Below, one piece after another: positions 32,001-44,569 of a stretch of DNA of 64,000 nt. Position numbers and translations under genes: made by a program. Within the stretch, counting starts at the first letter, position 1. Each line of letters opens with the position of its first letter. The notes under the pieces were generated by a model, which saw only the letters and a list, made by a program, of their open reading frames with translations, did no database searches and was not told the DNA's origin. Origin of the DNA: Phoronis australis (taxonomy: Eukaryota > Phoronida > Phoronidae); assembly GCA_002633005.1 (NCBI GenBank), contig NMRA01000144.1:442924-506923 (forward strand), in the 5' to 3' direction.

Positions 32001-35000
32001 CTTAAAATTAGTTTATATGACATTCAGATATGAATAAAATTTTACTGTTACACATTAAGTCGCAATGCAGACATCAAAAATTAAAATGCGGAATAAGGCA
32101 CGATGAAATGTCCTTCACTTGCCTGACTCGGCTGAGGTGTGTGTGTTAGCAGCCCTACATTTCAAAAACCAGGTCAGTCGTACAGGGCATTATTCTTCCC
32201 CCACAAATGAAAGGGGTCTAACCTTTACTATTGATACAATCAAATCACGATGCATAGCCATCTCGATTGCATTATCAGTTTTTGTTAGTTTTTGCTTAAG
32301 TATTGTGTTACCACAATAAAGATTCCACTGCAATGAATCCTGTATTTCTAGACAGTATTTTTACCATTGTTGGTAATGGTCTTTGACCCTATGACTTTTG
32401 ACACAGGTTCATTGACCAAGCGACAAATCATCATAAATTCACACCTCTATTTGAAACGAAATTCAATCAGTTTTTTTCACAGTGGTTTTCAGTGCAACCT
32501 GTTGCAGTTTGAGAAGAGTATTGAAACAAACCATCTGGTTTCAGCAATTTGACTACCAAATGATTTAAGACCAAAAATCAGACAACAGCTATGGAATCTT
32601 GCTACAGTCCTGATTATGGAGATGACTTGATGACTAATCTACACGGTTTGATGTCATCAATGCAGATAACTAGTAAAATGCGGAGTGAATGGCTAACATG
32701 GCGCTTGGTCAGCAATTTATGCTATCAGTGCAGGGACATTTCCAGTTTGTTTTGACATAAATGCTGTCCACACACAGACTTACCCTAGAACAAGTTACTC
32801 CCGGAACAAGTTATAACTAAGTTTGGAGGCTGTGTGGACGCTATTTAAACTGGTGCAACTTACCGATTAGTGACAACATACTTCACCTTGTTGAGGTAGG
32901 GTGACTTGTTCTAGAGTAACTTGCGCCACTTGTAATCACTGTGTGACTTCAAACCTGGGGTTAGGCATAAGTAATTATCAGCTGTGGTTACATACAGACA
33001 GGTCTTCTTTTGTGCCCATGTTTGCATTAGCTGTTCCTTGTCACACACAGAGCGACAACTTCGGCCTTCCCTTGTTATCAGATATTTGTGTGTGGGCGGT
33101 CCTCTTAAAAGAGGGGTAAGTTGCTCTAGTGCAAATTGTTCTAGGGTAGGCTGTGTGTGTGGACGGGACAATAGTGTCTTTCACTGGCACTTAAATGCTC
33201 AAGTCGCAGTCCATGTTGGCAAACGCTGGGGGACTAGGCAATGTCCTTAACCTGGCATATCCTTGTGAGGATTTCCATCCATAAATGGATACCCATTTTA
33301 GAAAAATTAGAAAGTGAAGATTCAGTCATTTTTTTAAACCTTTTTAGTAACAATAATTTGTTGTCATATGGTAAGGGGAAGATTAGTGCTTTTGACTTTT
33401 TTACCACTGTTCTGGCAGAGTTAGTTTAGCTGAACTGCTATGCTGCCCAGGTGCTGAGCTGTTCCCTTGTTATAACATAAGACGTGCCTAATTCTTAAGT
33501 ACTGCACAAAACCTAGCACAGCTAAAAATGAAGAATTACTGTGTTGTGATGTCGACTTCCTGTTTCGAGAGTGATTGTATTTTGCCTTTTGCCCCGAGGT
33601 GGTATCCAACTATTAAAAAAAAGTTTGAATTGGTGGCCTAAACAACCAAAAACCTTTTAACTTTTTCTTTTAAGATATTTCCAATTCAACAATCAGATGC
33701 GAATGCAATGAAGCTTGAATGGGGAATCCTATTAAATTAGACTTTAATTAATGTGTTCAGGTTGGAAAGGCACATTACAAACATCACAATACTGGTGTTA
33801 TTTACTATGAAGGCAGGCAGGTGTGATGTCTGACATGACTACAAGAAGGAACATGCTTCAGGCAGGTGCAGGTCATAAGCGTGGGATCATCGTACAATTG
33901 CTGTATGGCCTGCGCTTGCCTGATGCCTTTTGTTGTACATCGGGCAGATATTGGCTACATAAGACAAGTGGTTTTAGTGAAAATCATTAAATGTAATCAG
34001 AAATTATGATTGTACTTAAGGATTGCCTACATCAGTGAATTAATTACTTTTTGTTTACCTGCAAAAATTCTAAGAAACAACTATCTTGGATAAGCAGGCA
34101 TGTGATCAAAAGGTGCCCATTGATGACATATTCTATTATTTTCTTTCAAAATCTGTCAGACAGTTACACCATTATTGTGTACTTGAGTCGCATGTTCTAC
34201 CATTGGGCTGTACTGATTTTCTTGCATTGGAATGTACCCAATCATGTGCCCTGGGATCTGCCTAGATGACCCACCCTAAGACTGTGATTATTTGCTCATT
34301 TCAGAACTTCCTATACTATGACCTGACCTGGGTCGGCCAATACATCTGTCTACTCTGGGTCAATGTCTGCTTGCTGTTTGCCATTCACTTCCTGCCATCC
34401 AAATATCTGGACATACTTCACTGCTGCTCTCTACACCTGGGCAGGTGGCAGAGGGTTGAGGGTCGACATGCACACGTGCCGTACAACGCGTAAGTCAGAC
34501 ACACTTTGAGGCAGTCATATCTAAGCCGTTTCTGGGTAGGAAATGCCCCTTATAGATAAGTTATGGAAGCTGCATCAAAACAGTGCATGTATTATGTTTG
34601 TTGATTTGTGGGCCAGCACTGTATCATTTGATGTATCATTTATGAGAGGAAACAGTTTATTAAACTAGTAGGGATAATTTTAGGAGCAGGCCGCGTATCA
34701 TTGGTGCATAAAAAATTTCAGAAACGCATTCTGATTGCTTAACTCGGGCCAGTGGGTGAACAAAAACTGATTTTGTCTTGATTAATACACATTGTACTCA
34801 TATTCTAAAGAATTACAATGCAGAGCAGCTGATCAAAACAACAATTTTAGTAATATGTGGTCTGGCATATCGCGAAAATACAGATCTTAGCTGTGACATT
34901 TATGTGTTTAATAGTTAAATGGAAATTCAATTATACCCGTTTAGACTGATCACTAATTGCGTAACATACTGAAGTAGCAGACGAAATCACGCATATTAAA

Positions 35001-36820
35001 ATGTCATTCCCAAAAAATTTGAATCAAAAAAGGTCAGACATTCAACTAACGTGACCCATAGGGCCAAAAATTGGCTCATATATTTGAGGCCACGTTGGTC
35101 AATTGACTCAGAAATGTTTTTCTTCTAAGCTCCCTGATCTAGTGCAATGTAATACAGACATTTATCTGTGATTTTATTCGTACCCGGGCCTCTATTCAAA
35201 TTAGTTTTGAGGTGTTGCTTATTTACTTGTCTAATGAATAGAAATAATAATGAGATAGGTTTTGTATTAGTCACTTTTTGATTTTGTGAAGTCCGTATTA
35301 AAGAACATGTTTGCTTTGAAGAGAACCAGTAATTTGATACTTTAGAGTAGAAAACTGCGGTGTTGTTTAGAGAGAATGTTTGGATTATTTCCCTTGAATG
35401 TTATTGTATGGATATCATGCATGTGCTCTTACTCGTTATAATTAAGTGCTATCAATGACTGAGTGAGTTAATGTTAGAAAACTGGCAGAGTTATCATTGG
35501 CTTCAATAAAGGAATTGTAACTTGACCAGTGTAGCAGATTTTGTCCAGCATTTGTACATGTGTGTTGACAAGTGAACATAATGTAGGTGGTCAAAGCAAT
35601 GTTATAAAATTTCAATTTGAAAAGAAATTAATGATTACTAGTGATATGAACATTCACTGACGTTTTAGTGATAATTTTGACTGTCAATGCTGCCAGTGTA
35701 CCCACTGTGTAATGCATTTTAGATATTTATCCTCAGGTGGTCTGAGTTGCAAGTATGGCAAAGTGGCGCCCTCGTTAAGCATGTCCGCGGACTATTCAAG
35801 GCACAAGGGGTTAATATCACAGCCGAGCCTGGTAACAACATGCATTCAAGGTTTTATGTAAGTGATCAAACCTGTAACACATTTCCTTATCTTTAGCAAC
35901 TTTGTTTTTGTCTACAACTTAAAACTAATTGTTGACTTTTTGTGAGTTTGGTTTACAGTCACTCTCGGGTAAGCTTGGTCACAGTCATAGTGTTTTGTTT
36001 TTGCAGCTGGGCATAAGACAGTGTAAGCTTTTAAGGAAGAGGACTTAATGATGTCAAGTTGTACATTGACTGTATGTGTAACTCCTGTGTGAAGAGTAGT
36101 AGGCTGGGTTTATTTGTGTTTCAGTGCTATTCACCTTCTTATGGGTTATGTGAGTTGGCATTAGTACACTACCTGTGACCATATGATGTATCTTAATGTG
36201 CAAATATGCTATCCATATTTATTTTAAATTTGACTTTAGTGATTATTACCATGAGTCATTGGCTCATTTCGCCCAGAATTGCAAAACAAAAAAGATATTA
36301 AAATCAGTTGCTTCTTTTATTAAGGATGGGGATATGATTACTTAGTAGTAGTTTATTTTTTAATGTAAACGTGTCTTTATACTGGGTGACTAGAAGAATT
36401 TGGTATTTGTCAGCTTCGAAATCGGCTGATTTTTAAATTTTCAGAATCAGTTTAATTTCAGTTTTTGCCTGGTGAATTATTAAGTGTTCTCTTACTTTAA
36501 CATTTATTGCATTTGATTTTAATGTAGTTCCATTCCCAATATTATTGTTCATAATGCAAACTTACGTACTGTGTTTGTATACCTTATCGTCTTTGTTTCA
36601 GTTTATGTTCCACCAACCGTTGCGCATCACCGACTGCCTTTTGGCCGTGGCCTGTTTCCTCATATTCTACGAGTTTCTGGCGCTTATCTACTCAATTGAC
36701 TGGAATCATATCTTCACACTCTCCTTTGTACTTTTCATGACTTACTATATTTTGTTTAAACTGTTACGCGATCGCCTAGTGCTGGGAAAATCATATAAAG
36801 ATATCCTGAATGATTCCTAA
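20046..36820 (+). CDS. TMEM39A: Transmembrane protein 39 (TMEM39A/B family), 8 coding exons, middle uncertain
   Basis: Exons: 20046-20243 (acceptor at 20036), 21677-21760, 21959-22113, 24238-24284 (tentative), 24373-24660 (start uncertain), 34305-34489, 35737-35857 and 36602-36820. The product is a multi-pass ER membrane protein; the family is known for SAC1/COPII-linked ER-to-Golgi traffic and autophagy control. Diagnostic matches to human TMEM39A are LYRTVWWLPQSH, NFHLIDYNLIIF, RRLVWCLIKE, DEVEGLKKDFNSRLKQILFN, FLPSKYLDILH, LHLGRWQRVE, WSELQVWQSGALVKHVR, RFYFMFHQPLRI and YYILFKLLRDRLVLGKSY before the stop. Several hydrophobic segments are evident. The last three exons join in frame (175 codons). 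Exons 2 and 3 exist twice (see the duplication entry). Exon 4 ends in phase 1, while the conserved part of exon 5 reads in another frame, so a boundary is wrong or an indel is present. The protein would be about 430 residues against 488 in human. An AATAAA at 38859-38864 is a distant poly(A) candidate. The A versus B paralogue cannot be decided; an invertebrate probably has one gene. Confidence 0.93.
22208..22208. other. Unresolved base at contig-like junction
   Basis: A single n lies exactly between the two copies of the tandem duplication. Confidence 0.95.
23279..23362 (+). other. TMEM39A: Second copy of TMEM39 exon 2
   Basis: 84 nt, phase 0 to 0, with the same protein as 21677-21760 and one synonymous change (CAC to CAT in NFHLIDY). 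It has an intact acceptor (TTTGTTTCAG) and donor (GTGGGT). Confidence 0.9.
23561..23715 (+). other. TMEM39A: Second copy of TMEM39 exon 3
   Basis: 155 nt, identical in sequence to 21959-22113 (AFASPPAKTMRYWT ... FLCYP), donor GTAAGT. Because the exon ends in phase 2 and exon 2 starts in phase 0, a transcript using all four duplicate exons would shift frame. Confidence 0.9.
26137..26199 (+). other. Candidate cassette exon in TMEM39
   Basis: A strong pyrimidine tract and CAACAG acceptor are followed by 63 open nt (VAAHHMLPSLVAGVVASLYQD) and GTATGA as donor. The phase is 0 at both ends, so it would insert 21 residues without breaking the frame between exons 5 and 6. Human TMEM39A has nothing equivalent, and exons 5 and 6 already align without it. 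Confidence 0.25.
26872..27298. repeat. Minisatellite, about 28-31 bp unit, some 14 copies
   Basis: Diverged copies of 'ggtgggtgcctttaaatcc' plus 'tgtggct' are read end to end. Confidence 0.85.
27350..27595. repeat. Minisatellite, 41-bp unit, 6 copies
   Basis: The unit 'gggccttcagtcactgccct' plus 'gtatactgcaacacccaacct' starts at 27350, 27391, 27432, 27473, 27514 and 27555. It is highly homogeneous. The period is not a multiple of 3 and the array has no stop codon in any forward frame, which produces overlapping open frames that are not genes. Confidence 0.92.
27982..28054. repeat. Tandem repeat, 22-bp unit, about 3.3 copies
   Basis: The start 'tctggcctgcaatgtttctg' recurs at 27982, 28004 and 28026, with a partial copy at 28048. 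Confidence 0.9.
28535..30118 (+). mobile_element. Kolobok-like DNA transposon copy 2, with open THAP ORF
   Basis: The element spans 28539-30114 (about 1.58 kb) between TTAA at 28535-28538 and 30115-30118. The ends are AGGAAAATGCCACCC and the complement of AGGAGAATGCCACCC. It is collinear with copy 1 in PSMB5 intron 3 along nearly its whole length, with indels. No transposase is present, so it would need enzyme from an autonomous relative. It lies in the long TMEM39 intron. Confidence 0.82.
28699..28986 (+). CDS. THAP-domain open reading frame inside the transposon
   Basis: The open frame is 95 codons. It reads CIVPTC, then FFRLPQEP, RKWHVVVN and VCDRHF...DF. This fits the THAP zinc-binding pattern C-x2-4-C-x35-50-C-x2-H and the conserved FxxP and W positions. 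THAP is a DNA-binding domain found in P-element and Kolobok proteins and in host factors. The frame is open from a GTG at 28699; no clear ATG precedes the first Cys, so the true start may be in an upstream exon or lost. It ends at a TAG soon after the domain and has no catalytic part. It is probably a remnant rather than an expressed gene. Confidence 0.6.
   Translation: MNAAISWCIVPTCPNYEAAKKAGVLFFRLPQEPKMLRKWHVVVNNERYAVDSKYEAVKHLGVCDRHFVDCDFSDEFRLTIELSTFRCLCIFTAPL
32766..33164. mobile_element. 399-bp inverted-repeat (MITE-like) element
   Basis: The left end GTCCACACACAGACTTACCC then TAGAACAAGTTAC is matched by the complement of the right end (TTGTTCTAGGGTAGGCTGTG, TGTGTGGAC). Terminal repeats are about 35 bp with a few mismatches. 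Internal 'acttgttctagagtaactt' repeats the same motif. No ORF and no clear target-site duplication were found. Confidence 0.7.
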
Positions 36821-39800
36821 GGCAACTGGGCATGTCATTTTTTCAGTTAAGAGACCACTTGTTGTTTTTTTGTTTTTCTCTAAAGATATGTTGTCATTAT
36901 CTCACTGCCGCTATTGTCAAATTTTCTTTGTCTGTTGTCTAAGTTTATCTTAGAACTCTTCGAGTAGTTTACAATACTTTGTAAAGTGTGAAAATTGTAT
37001 ACTGGGGATTTCCGAAAGAAAGTATCCTACCAAGAAAAAGCCCCTACGTGACTCTGTCAGAGACATGGTTGGAAAAAGTCATCATGAAGGTTTCTTTTGG
37101 GTTCATTTTGTATGTCTGGCACCAGATAAATATACGGGCAAGGTGTCGGCAATGTTTCAAGCACCTTTCTAATATTCGAGTTGATCATTTTTAGTGGCCA
37201 ATGAGCAGGTGAAGTGAAATGTAAGTTTTATTCCTAAACCGATTTGGGTGATGCGGTTGGCAGTGCAAATTTTAAAAAAGCCCCAACTTTTTATGCAAAA
37301 TCGTTAAAACGAAAAAATGGAACCCTTTTCCCATGCCCTGGAATTAAGCTTTCAAATTAGTTTTCATTACTGTACCACTTAAGTGTATAGACTAGACTAG
37401 ATTAGACTTCACTAAAGAATGAATCAACCACATTGCGTTAATTGGAAAGTTTACTCCAAGGCTAAATCTTTAACAAATTTAGTGGTTTCAGACCCAATTC
37501 TTGCCACTTTGCTTATAAAGGAGGTCTAGAGGTTTGCTCTTGTTGGTAAAGTCATCCACTCATGAGAAGGGCCCTGAAATGATTACCTGTTGGTTGATTT
37601 TGGTAGGCCATTTACTTAAGTATTGGAAACCAGTTCCTGTCTTGCTGTTGTTCAAAGTTCACCATCAAAATCTGTGATCAATTCTGGCTCTGTTTACTAG
37701 ACTGTAATCCTGTGGAAAACACTGAAAACACAATGGAGATTTTGTAATTTTGATGTTAGAAGTTACTGCTATGTAGTGGACCATCAACATGTTTAGCCAC
37801 CATTCTCAAGTTAGTGCCGAATAGATTTGTCTAGACGTGATTCATGTGTTAGCTAACTACACAGATTGTACTCTTCAATGGGTGTGTTGTCTTTTGTAAA
37901 TGTTGTTATAGGAACTGTTGAAAGTCTATTTTTGTTTGTTATTTATAGTTTTATTGTTTATCTGTTGATCTGTAGTTTACAATAGATTGTGAGTTGCTTT
38001 AGATAACTATCAAACTTAAAATCTATGTAGCATTAGCCAATGAGATCAATATTCGATCACTATCACAAAGCACATAGTCTCCTAGTTGAAATGTCATACT
38101 TAGAACTACTGAAAAAGTAGATAATTCCCGCATTCGAACAGTGAAGATTTGTGTATTTTTGCTAAGATCAGTAGTTGTTCCAAATTTAGAAATTCCTAAA
38201 ATGTAGCTTGCCCTAATGACCCCCTCTATATTCTAACTGGTAGTCATGAGATGAGTTGAGAGATGGTAAAAACATCTAAAACTTCAAGATTACACACTTT
38301 TACCCATCGTTCCCATTCGAGTTCTGAAATTTATTTCACAAGGAGCGTCAACGATCACTTTTTCACTATTAGTATTTTGAGGAATTCTCCTGAGCAGTTT
38401 TGTTGAGCCCTAGATCAGGGTGTCAGAATGTCCCATTTTATGGTAAATGAAGGTACAATACGGCTCATGAAGGGGATTATCAAGCCAAAATAACACCCAA
38501 ATAAGAGATTTATCCACTGTTGTTTTCATTTTTGTCAACATTGCAAAGCGCAGTCGAAACATTCTACACTCCCATTGTGTGAAAGGAAGTGTCCTAAGGT
38601 ATTGTTTTATTTACTTGTTAAACAATATAACTTTATGCTAAGTTAACACTGCTGCTGGTGGAACCATAGAACATAAGTGTTTTGAGGAAATACAATGTGG
38701 CTAAATAGGCTACATTTGTCCAATTCATTTGTGTATCTTTGTAACATTACCTGATCTAGTGGATTAGTTTATTTTTTTGTTTTACAGGGTATTCGAAATT
38801 GTGTCTGTGAAATAATTTGGCTTTTCCTATCATTTGTGATCAATGGTTTAATTGTTTAAATAAAAGACCATTTATTTTAATTTGGGACATTTTTTGGTTG
38901 CCACAGTGGGATTTGATAGGTTACTTACGTGGCAGATGCAGAAGATATGGGAGTGTTCAGGGCTGTGGATCAATTATGTTGTGTTTAAAGAGGTTGGAGT
39001 GACGTGGGCCAAAGTTTCAAGTCACCTTAGGCGTTGCCTTGGAATGGAGAGGCGTCATTATGTTAATCAAAACATTACACTGGGGGCAAATCCAGGATAT
39101 TTTAAAGGGGGGGTTGGATCAAGGATTTTGTTAAAAATGGAGGTCTAAGTCAACAATTTGAAAATTCCGGATTTGACATCACTAACTTATATCAAGGGAA
39201 AAAGGAGGGACCCCCTTGACCCCTCCCCTAGATCCACCTATTTGAGCGGTTATAAATGACACCTCACATGCGCGAACGAACGATACGCCGTTGCATATGT
39301 TTCGAGAAAACTTGAAGATCAGTCATGGTGATGTTTGCGATGTGATACGCGCGTCTTGTAGGTCGTCGTCACCCAACGTTTTGAATGTACCGTGTATGGA
39401 ATAGAATGTTGTCATTATTCAGGAACTTAAGATAAGATCACAGAGGGCTGATAAAGTGTGGTAATTACGTCGGGGCACATTGCAACCTTGTGTAAAAAAA
39501 CGTTGCAAAAAGACGCATACCGGGCAAATTAGTCATTTTTTGAAAATGAGATGAAATCGTAAAGTTCTTACATAACCTCGCATAAAGGTCCTGCGCGAGG
39601 AACACCAGCCTGAGGTCTTGCAATAAATAGCTGGTGAATTCCCACTGTGCGGAGCTGTCAGTTGCGTAGACGCAAGGATATCACGAAATCGTGACATTAC
39701 GCAAGTTTTCGCGAGATCTCCCTACGCACTACAATCGAAGCACGTGGACCCACTAACTTTGAACAGAACACGTATCACGCCAAAGGAAGGGCAATAAAAA

Positions 39801-42800
39801 TCCACCTTGAGTCAGCTGCTTGTTGGACGGCTCATCGTCATGATCTCAAATAAAATAGATTTTTGCGAGTAATGTTCCCGGCTTATGGGCTGCGCACTAG
39901 TTTCAGCGAGTTTCTTTGTGGTTTCACTTTAAGTAGTTGGCCTGAAGACATCTGTCTCCTCTTTTGGCCTCAACTTAGTTACTTACTCTCATGAAAAGTG
40001 ATTTCTGTGCTTGCAAAGAGCTGGCACTTCGTTATTCCTAATTCTGAAACTGTATGTTAGGTGCATATTTATGAAACCGAGTGGCGTTGAGCAGCCTCGG
40101 GATCAACTGAGGCACTGTGCTCTTCCGCCTTTGCAACCCACGCTATTGGCAGAAGAAAATTTACTCACTTCTTGCTGATTAAAGTTCAGTAAATACATTG
40201 TTCTTACGACACTTTTTGAGGCCCAAAACTGGGAAGTACTTTCGATCTCTGGACGGTGACGCTGGCTACGAACTTAATTAGAGCCGGAGTAAACAGGATT
40301 CTGATGTCATAACTTGTTAAAACAGGGTAGCAAATTTAGCGGCTCAACTAAAGCAAAAAATTTCCTGCGGGCTCACTTTGGCTTGTCGCTGTGAGTGACC
40401 TGCCCAAGCAGACCCGTAGGAAGGCAAAAATTATGTTATCACAAACCAGCCTTCTTCCTATATGATCCCCCCGCCGCCGTTCAGGGGTAATACATGAGTT
40501 GCAGCCATCAGGACTTGAGTAACCGTGAACCCGTAGTTTCACGCAGGGTAAGAATGAGTTTAGGGCCAGCGCACTGATGGCCGGGTAGCTGCATGGGATC
40601 CAGCAGTGCCGGGATTCGATGAACTTGAGCTAGTCGCTGGTCAGCTCAGCTATGATTCAATTGAGACAGGCAGCTTAGCTCGTACCTATTCCTCTGCGCT
40701 GGCTGTAAGGTCAAGATTCGTTCAGTTTTATTATGATCACGTTTCAGGATTCAACACGGCCATTCTTTGCGGAAGGAATTTTTGGAAACGTGAGGTCCCG
40801 TGGTCCGTGGTATGAGTGTCTTTATGGCCGTTTCAAAATGTCTTGATGAAACACAGCCGGTAATCCAGTTTCTTGTGGCTGGGGGAAATGATAAAGAGTG
40901 TGCCCCAAAAATGTACACACTTCAACGCCTGGAGTTCAAATTCAGCTCCCGGGCCCGTGGATCCCCGAGATTCTGCGCACGGCCCACTGGATGGTTACAC
41001 CGGCCTTATTTTTATCGTCACTGGTGGTTGCGTCAGTCATGACGTGCTCCGTGTGTGCAGTATGCACAGGAAGGGAAAGTAGATGATTCAGTTTTGAAGA
41101 AAATGATTGCGCAGTACTATTGGAAACTAACAATATCAAGGAAGTGCAAAGAGAACCTAGACCAAGTTGATGAGCAATAAGTTTAATTTTATTTATTTAA
41201 GTACTTAAACTTCTTTTTCGACCGACGGTTTGTAAAATTAACACACTAATCTATTATCCTAAGTCAATAAACAATTTATTGTCATTTGAATTGTGAGAAA
41301 ATTTTATGATACTTTGTAGAGCTGTCCGACATTCATCAACATCTTTGAGACTTATTTCAAACAGACAAAACAAATCGTTTGGTGTACATGTACTTTTATA
41401 TTTGGGGATCTGGTGATACATGTAGATCGAATTTTCCCAATGTCTGCCTGCAATTCACTGAAGCATTGTCATTTCTTACAAGATTAGCTTCTAACTGTAA
41501 AAAAATCATCTGTCAATCAACCCATTTTCATAGATACATAAACATGTAATTCAGAAACCACTGAATAGTCGATTCCATGAGCAATACGCTTACCTTGATT
41601 TAATGACTAAATTCCTTTTTGATCCCCTGCAAGTTAGTGAGTTTAAACGACAATTCTTGTACCAAAGTAAAAAAGCAATGCATTTATTGTCATTTGAATT
41701 GTGAGTTGATTTTTGGGAACAGTCCAAATTTCATCAATTTCTTTTGAGAGTTATTTTAGATAGGCAAGAAGCGTCCAAGTGCACTTTACTGTTTAGGGAT
41801 CCGATGATTATAGAGTTTTTCCATATTCAGGTTTCAACTAAATTCACTGAAACATCATAATTTCTTGAAACATTAGCTTCTAATTGCCAAAAATCACCTA
41901 TTAAGCTATCGGTTTTTGTAGATACATTAGCACTTAAATCAGAAACCAACGAATTTGTTTATCAAAACGGAGTGTTATAAACATTTTCCGCAGGCATGAT
42001 CTCAGATTTTTGACGGGTAAGCCTAACCCGGGGAACATGGGAGATGGGACATTCATTTTAAGGTGTATTTTTGCTCATTTCTGAGGTACCTTTAACTGTT
42101 CACGAGTTTAACTTGAACTCCAAAAAAAGAAAACGCTGAAATATTTGTTTATTGTTGCGAGTATTTTGAGTACCCCTGTTCGACATGTACACAGTCATCA
42201 CAATTAAATCGTAGCCCGCAGTTTTTTCGACATTTGTGAATTCATTACAAACAGTTCCTAGTAACGACCTTCAAAAGAAATACTATTCTTGTGATACTAT
42301 TGGGAAAATATAACATTATTTATAACTAACCATCGGAAGTAGCCTTTTTGTGTAATTCACAAATAGTGATCTTCACGTTCTTCAAAATTCCAACTTTTTC
42401 AGTGATGTTGGTCAATCCTATTGTATTTTTCACATTTTGGTTGTTTGGGTCGAATGTTTTGATAGTGCTGGGCTGTGCACGGTTGTTTTGTGTTTTTGAT
42501 GAATTTGGAAGCTCAACTTCCCTTCGCGAATACTAAGCAGTGTCGGATTTACATATATAGGGACACCCAAACAGCCCACCGAGAGGGGGTCCCGGTTTTC
42601 GATTTTTAAAAATCGATGAACTAATACTCTAAGAACTACAACCGTTGGGTACGATTGAAGATAAACTACCGTGCGTATTGATACACTCGGTGGATATACA
42701 AACGCTAATAAGAGTTAACAATATCACATGGATTCATTTTTTAATATTCTTTCAATCTCGTTTAACCAGATTTTTGACCAGGAAACAGTTGTTGTGCCCA

Positions 42801-44529
42801 CTTTTCATTTTTATTACTGACAAAGAGCTAAAAATAGTTATATAGTCAGTGCCACCGAAACTGTCTAGAGATTCCAAATCTTCAATTTCAGTTGGTTATC
42901 ACCAAATTTGCACTTTTGTATATATTTTATGATTTGAGTTCTAATAAAGATTAAACTTTAATGACATGTGAAATGTTTAATCTACCTGTAATGTGGTAAG
43001 TTTAGGGATAGGCTCACAATGAACTTAACTAATTAAGTTTAGCTGGCGATAAAAATCTATCATTGTTTTGGTACTTCAAGTTCAAAATTTAGAGAAAAAA
43101 AGTTATCAACCCGTTCCCGGTAAGAGAAAAAAAACAATTGGGCAGAAGCATTAAAAATTAAATAAAGAAAACCAATATGAAACTTATCGTTCCTTTGGGA
43201 AGTGGCCCTTTGAGAAGATAAACACAAGTTAACCTTTTTAGTCATTCTGTAATATTTATAATGTACCAAGTTAAAACTACTTTCCAGAGTTGCAGGCTAT
43301 ATCTCTGCAAATGTCAGAGAAAACCAAACTGGGGGTACTAACAACAACCATTGTTGAGTGTTAGCAATTACCTTTCCACTTCATTAGCTCAGATCTACTT
43401 CAAAACAAAGGCGTGCTGAATTGGCATCGTAAAAGTTGTCTGGGGCTTAGGGAATTAGAGCGGTCACCAGTTTAAGCGAGAATGTGAAGGTTCACTGCCG
43501 CGCGCTTTAATTCAAGATATTGCATGTCTCTAACTATGCCAATGTATGACAGGAACTAAACGGCTATATTTGAATATCATCTACGCTGAACAAAGTCCAG
43601 TTGTATTCATTGACAACAATTGTGAAAACAAAAAAATCTGTAATGAGCTAGGCGACCTTCGATCACTGAGTTTGCCACTCATTAATGTACATCAAGTTAA
43701 TTACAGTTCCCAACATCAGGTCACGATATCTATTGGACTCGGTTGAATGATTTACGGCGGATCATTTTCGACACAAAACTCCTTCTTAAAAACATTTGGC
43801 ATTTTAGTTTCAACCGACTACTTCATATCACATCGTCGCTATAGGCACTAGAGTTGTATGTTACATAAGTGTAGGGCCTGAGTTTTCAGTTAAGTCTAAG
43901 ACATATGACCCGCATTCACAAGATTGGAATTAGCGTGCAAGTTCCACTTTAACCTTTTCTTTCTATTTTACTTTGGTTCACCAAGACGGTAGTTTACTCA
44001 TCTTTAGTTTGACAACACGAGGTTTGTTCTCGCTTTTTGACTCAGTGAGGCACGCCGCCTGTGAGCCCGGGCGAAGTCCCTCAGTCAACGTGCGATATAT
44101 GGATCCAGACTAATTTTTCATGCTAACGGGTTTCTTTTTTAAATCGCTGGGTGGGTATGCTAATTTTGCAGCTCAGTGCACCTGCGGTACCTCCCCCCAC
44201 CCCCAACGTTGAGTAGCCCTGCCCCTGCCGTACGCGCCAGCCGCGTCCCCGGGATCATGCTCAGCTTCGTTCTTCAAGAATGTCGAAAATAACTACGGAT
44301 TGACTAGGAAAACGTTTTGCGTTGCATTGCGTTGTGCCGTCAACCTCAACGCTGGATCTCCTATAGCCTATCGCCAGCGGACCACCAACCTGTAGTGCAG
44401 CTGGCAACCAGGACAACAGTGACCATCACTAATGACATCTTTTGGCGGCACACTGAACATTTCTTCGGAAGTTTTCGTGCGCATGCCCAAGTGACCTTTA
44501 AGGTGAACTTTTTTGTTTGGTCTTTCAAC
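36821..44529. other. Intergenic region, no gene seen; RREB1 5' UTR and promoter at right end
   Basis: There are no conserved exons on either strand. The left part is presumably the TMEM39 3' UTR. A short inverted-repeat element is at about 39080-39238. The last 500 bp (from about 44040) is richer in G, C and CpG, with CCCGGGCG-like and CCGCGTCCCCGGG stretches, and is the likely RREB1 promoter. Confidence 0.5.
39080..39238. mobile_element. Short hAT-like inverted-repeat fragment
   Basis: Starts 'actgggggcaaatccagg' and ends 'ccctagatccacc', resembling the ends of the element at 15594-15997. The borders are approximate. Confidence 0.35.
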
Positions 44530-44569
44530 ATGTCCAGAAGAAAACAGTCGAATCCTCGGCCTGTTAAAG
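44530..44569 (+). other. RREB1: RREB1 exon 1: FOG/SALL-type repression peptide
   Basis: The exon encodes [13 protein letters not shown], ending in phase 1 before GTAGGT. This is almost the FOG-1/SALL N-terminal motif (MSRRKQ(S/A)xPR...), which in those proteins recruits the NuRD complex through RBBP4/7. The frame is open upstream to about 44317, but the motif works as an N terminus, so this ATG is the natural start. The next exon (45448-45515) is acidic ([13 protein letters not shown]). Confidence 0.85.

Larger units (their letters stand above)
24661..34304 (+). other. TMEM39 long intron (9.6 kb), repeat-rich
   Basis: No other gene was recognised. It holds a possible 63-nt cassette exon (26137-26199), three minisatellites (26872-28054), a Kolobok-like element (28535-30118), a half-copy of the SMIM13-intron repeat (about 30820-30890) and an inverted-repeat element (32766-33164). 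Between these I see nothing supportable. Confidence 0.6.

Noticed and set aside
40560-40625. tRNA-like stretch with a B-box-like 'gggattcgatgaac'
   Set aside because: It does not fold as a cloverleaf and the A box is poor.
44317-44529. In-frame upstream extension of the RREB1 start
   Set aside because: The FOG-type motif functions at the extreme N terminus, and the upstream codons look like 5' UTR.
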